From: Ignavibacteriales bacterium
GTDB lineage: Bacteria > Bacteroidota > Ignavibacteria > Ignavibacteriales > Melioribacteraceae
Assembly (NCBI GenBank): GCA_003599395.1
Contig: QZJX01000098.1
Location: 1-47,370, forward strand
Length of the DNA: 47,370 nt
Direction: 5' to 3'
Shown: positions 43,874 through 47,370 of the stretch, in pieces
Layout: the number at the start of each line of letters is the position of its first letter
How positions within the stretch are numbered: the first letter of the stretch is position 1
Translations under genes and position numbers: made by a program
Notes under the pieces: model-generated
Database searches by the model: none
Told to the model about the DNA's origin: nothing
What the model saw: only the letters and a program-made list of their open reading frames with translations

Positions 43874-44380
43874 ATGGAACTTCTCCCAATTATTTACAAT
43901 AGTTTGCTAATTGCAGCCGGGTTATTCGTTATAACAATTGCGATTTCATATGTGAGCTTTAAATTCAAGAAAGGTAAAGAGGTATTCAAATCCGAAGAGA
44001 CTCCAAGTTACACTCCCATATTTAAAGATAAGAAAAAAGTTGAGGACGAATTAAAACCTCATCATAGAACGAAAAACATTAAGCCATCTTCAAAAGAAAA
44101 ACAATCATCTCAGGATTTTCGCAAACCAAAAACACCTCGTAAAGAGGAACCGAAAAAGGAAATTAAGCAAAGACCAACCGAACGAATCGAAAGAGTAAAA
44201 GATCTTAATGCAAAAGAGAGAGATCCAATCGAAAAGAATGTTAAACCATTTGAGAAAAAGAAAAACATAACCGAAGAAACTAGAAAGAAAAAGAATCTTA
44301 ACAGTATTAAAGATGATCCGTTAAAAAGATATACCGATTCTGCGGATGACGACCTTCACCCCTTAAAAACCGAAGATTAA
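43874..44380 (+). CDS. Single-span membrane protein of unknown function (paralogue 2)
   Basis: This 168-residue protein starts MELLPIIYNSLLIAAGLFVI, with a membrane helix at about 9-28 followed by SYVSFKFKKGKEVF. The remaining 130 residues are very rich in Lys, Glu, Arg and Pro, probably disordered, and it ends in an acidic DDDLHPLKTED. It shares the N-terminal signature and acidic ending with the previous gene, and the two lie 80 bp apart, so they are likely paralogues. It ends 10 bp before the HMA-AraC gene, implying cotranscription. Function unknown. Confidence 0.68.
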   Translation: MELLPIIYNSLLIAAGLFVITIAISYVSFKFKKGKEVFKSEETPSYTPIFKDKKKVEDELKPHHRTKNIKPSSKEKQSSQDFRKPKTPRKEEPKKEIKQRPTERIERVKDLNAKERDPIEKNVKPFEKKKNITEETRKKKNLNSIKDDPLKRYTDSADDDLHPLKTED

Positions 44381-44390
44381 CACCAAGTGT

Positions 44391-44951
44391 ATGAAAATTA
44401 ATATCAAGAATATGGTCTGCAACAGATGCATTAAAGTTGTTAGTGATGAACTACATAAACTCGGTCATGAGGTTGAACATATCGAATTGGGAGAAGTTGA
44501 ATTAAAGAGAGAGCCAACGAGTTCCGAGTTCGAGAAAATTAAAAAAGTTCTTGAAGAAAATGGTTTTGAATTAATCGAAGACTCAAAAAAAAGAATTATT
44601 GAGCAGATAAAGAATATAATTATATCAAAAATTCATCATTCCGAAGTCGAAGACGATATTGTATTTTCAAAAGTGATTGAGAAAGAATTTAATAAAGATT
44701 ACTCACAGTTAAGTAAAATATTTTCCTCGATAGAACAAATTACAATTGAGCATTTTATAATCTTACAGAAGATTGAAAAAGTAAAAGAATATTTACGTTA
44801 CCGAGAAATGACTTTAAGTGAAATTGCATATAGGCTAGGTTACAAAAGTGTCAATCATCTGTCAAACCAATTTAAAAAATATACCGGATTAACAGCCACC
44901 GAATTTAAAGAGAACACTTCTCAAAAAAGAAAACCATTAGATCAAATCTAG
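44391..44951 (+). CDS. HMA domain-AraC fusion regulator
   Basis: This 186-residue protein joins two domains. Residues 1 to about 62 are a heavy-metal-associated fold (IKNMVCNRCIKVVSDEL, metal-type Cys10 and Cys13; later ...VLEENGFELI). Residues of about 115-175 are an AraC-type helix-turn-helix (MTLSEIAYRLGYKSVNHLSNQFKKYTGLTATEF). Metal binding by the HMA part probably controls DNA binding. The neighbouring chaperone and CopA-like ATPase, plus AraC-style direct repeats at 44984-45018, make it the likely activator of copper export. It has a weak ribosome site and follows the upstream membrane protein gene by 10 bp. Confidence 0.88.
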   Translation: MKINIKNMVCNRCIKVVSDELHKLGHEVEHIELGEVELKREPTSSEFEKIKKVLEENGFELIEDSKKRIIEQIKNIIISKIHHSEVEDDIVFSKVIEKEFNKDYSQLSKIFSSIEQITIEHFIILQKIEKVKEYLRYREMTLSEIAYRLGYKSVNHLSNQFKKYTGLTATEFKENTSQKRKPLDQI

Positions 44952-44983
44952 ATATATAAGAGATATTTGTTTATTTACTTCAG

Positions 44984-45018
44984 TCCAAATTTTGTAAATC
45001 TTTTCCAAAATTGTGTAA
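44984..45018 (+). promoter_or_regulatory. AraC-type direct repeats upstream of copZ-copA
   Basis: TCCAAATTTTGTAA (44984-44997) is followed, 20 bp on, by TCCAAAATTGTGTAA (45004-45018). They agree at 13 positions once a single-base gap is allowed. Two direct repeats at about two helical turns is the usual geometry for AraC-family dimers. The second repeat abuts the expected -35 position of the promoter. Confidence 0.7.
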
Positions 45019-45040
45019 CGCTTCCCCTTTCTTACATTCA

Positions 45041-45046
45041 TATATT
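45041..45046 (+). promoter_or_regulatory. Putative -10 element of the copZ-copA promoter
   Basis: TATATT at 45041 lies 17 bp downstream of position 45018-45023 (ACGCTT), which lacks a good -35. A weak -35 next to the direct repeats suggests activation by the HMA-AraC protein. The same bases also fit the Bacteroidota-type TAnnTTTG element (45041-45048). Confidence 0.5.
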
Positions 45047-45080
45047 TGTACTGTAACTTAAATCAAAAGGAGAATCACAA

Positions 45081-45278
45081 ATGAAAAAAGAATATAAAGT
45101 AGAAGGAATGTCCTGCCATCATTGCGTTCATTCTGTAGTTTTAGAACTAAATAAATTGGAAATTAATTCTCATCAAGTTGATATAGGTAGAGTGAGTGTT
45201 GACTTTGACGAGACTAAAGTAAATGACGAACAAATTAAAGCCGCGATTGAAGAAGCCGGTTATAAAGTGGTGAATTAA
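45081..45278 (+). CDS. copZ: CopZ-like heavy-metal chaperone (HMA domain)
   Basis: This 65-residue protein is a complete ferredoxin-like HMA domain. It has the metal-binding GMSCHHC motif (Cys12 and Cys15) near the start and the IEEAGYKV ending. Such chaperones carry Cu(I) to P-type ATPases. It has a strong Shine-Dalgarno (AAAGGAGA) upstream and lies 1 bp before the ATPase gene, so the two are coupled. Copper is the most likely metal, given the CPC-type ATPase that follows. Confidence 0.93.
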   Translation: MKKEYKVEGMSCHHCVHSVVLELNKLEINSHQVDIGRVSVDFDETKVNDEQIKAAIEEAGYKVVN

Positions 45279-45279
45279 A

Positions 45280-47370
45280 ATGGAAAAGTATACAATCCCG
45301 GTAAAAGGAATGACTTGTGCAAGTTGCGTTGCACGAGTGGAAAAAGTTGTCGGAAAATTTGACCACCTTCAAAATGTCGCAGTCAATTTTGCTAATGAAA
45401 AATTATCATTTGAATCTGAGCATGATAATATTGATTTGCATGAAATTGCCAACAAAGTTAAAGAATATGGTTATGAACTGGAATTGCCAAATGAAGATCA
45501 TAGCAAACATGCTGAGACTAATGCTGCCGGTCATCAACATGATGAAGAAAGTTATTCCGGAGTAAAAAAAGATTTCTTCGTTTCGTTGATTTTTACTATT
45601 CCGATATTTCTAATAAGCATGCTCTTTGATTTTGAATTCTTCAGAGAGATTTGGACAATTAGTCATGAATCAACAAATAAAATACTCTTGCTGCTAACCA
45701 CACCAATTATGTTTATCCCGGGAAAAAGATTCTTCGTAATCTTTTGGAACAATCTCAAACATTTTACGGCGGAAATGAATTCTCTTGTCGCAATAGGAAC
45801 AGGTGCCGCATTTTTATATAGCACAATTGCGACTTTATTTCCGGGATTACTTTTTGGAGATTCTCACATACCACATGTTTATTTTGAAACTGCCGCGGTT
45901 ATCATCACTTTGATATTACTTGGAAGATGGCTTGAAGATAGAGCAAAAAAGAAAACTAATTCCGCAGTTAAAAAATTATTGAAACTTCGCCCCGATAAAG
46001 CGTTAGTTAAAAGAAACGGAAAAGAAGAAATTGTTTCGTACTCCGATTTAAGGATTGGTGACATTGTAATTGTTAAACCCGGTGAAAATATTCCAACTGA
46101 TGGTGAAATAATTTCGGGCAGTTCCAATGTCGATGAATCAATGATTACCGGCGAAAGTATGCCTGTTGAAAAATCGATCGGTTCAAAAGTTATTGGAGGC
46201 ACATTCAACACGAGTGGTACATTCAATTTTAAGGTAGAAAAACTTGGCGATAATTCGGTACTCGGTAAAATCATCAAAATGGTTGAAGAAGCTCAAGGTT
46301 CAAAAGCACCTATTCAGAAATTAGCCGATAAAATTGCATCTGTTTTTGTACCGGTCGTAATTCTTGTGGCGATTATAACATTTCTGGCTTGGCTTATTTT
46401 CCCGGAAGCGCTTCAGTTCGATAGAGCGTTAATAAACTTTGTGGCAGTGTTGATTATTGCTTGTCCTTGTGCTCTCGGGTTGGCTACACCAACAGCAATC
46501 ATGGTTGGAACAGGCTTGGGCGCAAATAAAGGAATACTAATCAAGAACGGTGAAATTTTAGAATTGATGCGTGAAATAAAAACTGTTGTGATTGATAAAA
46601 CCGGAACAATAACGGAAGGTAAGCCAAAAGTTAGTTATATAATTCCGATAGATTACGAAGAGAAGGAATTGTTAAAAATTATCGGTTCTATAGAAAACAA
46701 ATCCGAACACCCGCTTTCAAAAGCTATTGTTGAAAAAGCTAAAGAATATGAAATAGAATTTGACGAGCCGGATAACTTTAATTCAAAAAGTGGGTTTGGT
46801 TTATCCGCAGAATTAAACGGAAGGCAATATCTAATCGGTAATAAAAAATTGATGGAAGAAAATTCTGTAGAACTTTCACAAGTTGAAACGAAGTATAACG
46901 ATTACTCGAACGAAGGAAAGACCGTAATTTTTGCAGCTGAAAATAATAAGCTAATCGGATTGCTAACAATAGAAGACCCGGTAAAAGAAAGTTCAAAATC
47001 GGCAATTGAGAAATTGAAGAGAAAAGGTTTGAAAGTTATAATGATGACCGGCGATAATGAGTTGGTTGCAAAATCTTTAGCCGCTAAAATTGGTATCGAT
47101 GATTACTTTGCGAATGTGATGCCGGAAGACAAGTCCGGTAAAGTAAAAGAACTGCAAGCGAACGGAAGTAGAATCGCGATGGTTGGTGACGGAATTAACG
47201 ATGCTCCGGCTCTCGCTCAAGCGGATGTTGGAATAGCAATCGGAACAGGAACCGATATTGCAATTGAAACAAGCGATGTTACTTTGGTTAAAGGTGATTT
47301 AAATGATGTCCTTCATGCAATTAATTTATCTCACAAAACAATTAGAACTGTTAAGCAAAATTTATTCTGG
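45280..47370 (+). CDS. copA: Copper-transporting P1B-type ATPase CopA (partial, right edge)
   Basis: The first 697 residues are present and the frame is open to the edge. An N-terminal HMA domain (TCASC, Cys13 and Cys16) is followed by a histidine-rich linker ([17 protein letters not shown]). P-type ATPase motifs follow: TGES at 290-293, CPC at 395-397 (the Cu-type intramembrane site), the phosphorylation site DKTG at D439, SEHP, TGDN and GDGINDAP at 636-643. The final helices and their metal ligands lie beyond the window. It would export Cu(I) from the cytoplasm, fed by the chaperone encoded just upstream. Confidence 0.96.
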   Translation, partial: MEKYTIPVKGMTCASCVARVEKVVGKFDHLQNVAVNFANEKLSFESEHDNIDLHEIANKVKEYGYELELPNEDHSKHAETNAAGHQHDEESYSGVKKDFFVSLIFTIPIFLISMLFDFEFFREIWTISHESTNKILLLLTTPIMFIPGKRFFVIFWNNLKHFTAEMNSLVAIGTGAAFLYSTIATLFPGLLFGDSHIPHVYFETAAVIITLILLGRWLEDRAKKKTNSAVKKLLKLRPDKALVKRNGKEEIVSYSDLRIGDIVIVKPGENIPTDGEIISGSSNVDESMITGESMPVEKSIGSKVIGGTFNTSGTFNFKVEKLGDNSVLGKIIKMVEEAQGSKAPIQKLADKIASVFVPVVILVAIITFLAWLIFPEALQFDRALINFVAVLIIACPCALGLATPTAIMVGTGLGANKGILIKNGEILELMREIKTVVIDKTGTITEGKPKVSYIIPIDYEEKELLKIIGSIENKSEHPLSKAIVEKAKEYEIEFDEPDNFNSKSGFGLSAELNGRQYLIGNKKLMEENSVELSQVETKYNDYSNEGKTVIFAAENNKLIGLLTIEDPVKESSKSAIEKLKRKGLKVIMMTGDNELVAKSLAAKIGIDDYFANVMPEDKSGKVKELQANGSRIAMVGDGINDAPALAQADVGIAIGTGTDIAIETSDVTLVKGDLNDVLHAINLSHKTIRTVKQNLFW

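Noticed and set aside
45014-45048. Considered a full Bacteroidota-type promoter (TTG, about 19 bp, TAnnTTTG) for copZ.
   Set aside because: TATATTTG fits, but the nearest upstream TTG is 27 bp away, outside the usual spacing, so only the -10 part is kept.
45317-45565. An 82-codon plus-strand frame beginning just inside copA.
   Set aside because: It is in another frame of a gene with continuous P-type ATPase motifs and has no ribosome site or homology signal.

Overview
The window is a low-GC bacterial chromosome segment, densely packed, with no intergenic gap above about 260 bp. The gene content fits a Gram-negative-type cell: a Wza-like outer-membrane exporter, aromatic-ended beta-barrel proteins, lipoproteins, and a MurE carrying the meso-DAP motif. 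The style of the proteins suggests the Bacteroidota/Chlorobiota/Ignavibacteriota group, with Ignavibacteria my best guess. Pointers are an FtsI with a PASTA domain, a COX24-type mini-protein, an HMA-AraC regulator and palindromic REP-like clusters. This placement is an inference, not proven here.

Region 1 (1-14838, all minus strand) is a Wzx/Wzy-type surface polysaccharide locus. In transcription order it holds an outer-membrane barrel protein, Wza (SLBB exporter), Wzz (chain length), Wzx (flippase), Wzy (polymerase), GT2, GT4, membrane GT2, an L-2-hydroxyglutarate-oxidase-like flavoprotein, a WbaP/WcaJ-type initiating phosphoglycosyltransferase, a DPM1-like GT2, and an unusual GT2 fused to a membrane-plus-Rossmann module that runs off the left edge.

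Region 2 (15016-31048, minus strand) is a near-continuous dcw division and cell-wall operon: mraZ-rsmH-ftsL-ftsI-murE-murF-mraY-murD-ftsW-murG-murC-ftsQ-ftsA-ftsZ. Most neighbours overlap or abut (ATGA or TAATG junctions). It opens with a sigma70-like promoter whose start-site region carries TGGGG direct repeats at 10-bp spacing, the MraZ operator signature. It closes with a long hairpin and T-tract after ftsZ. murB, ddl and ftsB are absent from it.

Region 3 (31187-40104, minus strand) is the most intriguing part. A GbsR/MarR-type regulator is followed by an SDR dehydrogenase, a KAS III-like protein that keeps the Cys but lacks the usual His and Asn, a Na+/solute symporter, an acyl-CoA ligase, a surface lipoprotein, an outer-membrane barrel protein and a lipoprotein alpha/beta hydrolase. 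Two near-identical palindromes, with symmetry-preserving changes, lie in front of the regulator gene and in front of the dehydrogenase gene. I propose a regulated, dedicated uptake and breakdown route for an ester-linked (hydroxy)acid. A REP-like cluster of palindromes sits inside this locus.

Region 4 (40203-42964, minus strand) holds a two-HKD phospholipase-D-family lipoprotein, tRNA-Thr(CGT), a 30-residue COX24/bS22-like protein, a zinc-ribbon TPR membrane protein and an HU protein.

Region 5 (43224-47370, plus strand) is a copper-type metal homeostasis cluster: two related single-span membrane proteins of unknown function, a one-component HMA-AraC regulator, a CopZ-like chaperone and a CopA-like P-type ATPase cut by the right edge. 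Two AraC-style direct repeats abut the -35 region of the copZ-copA promoter.
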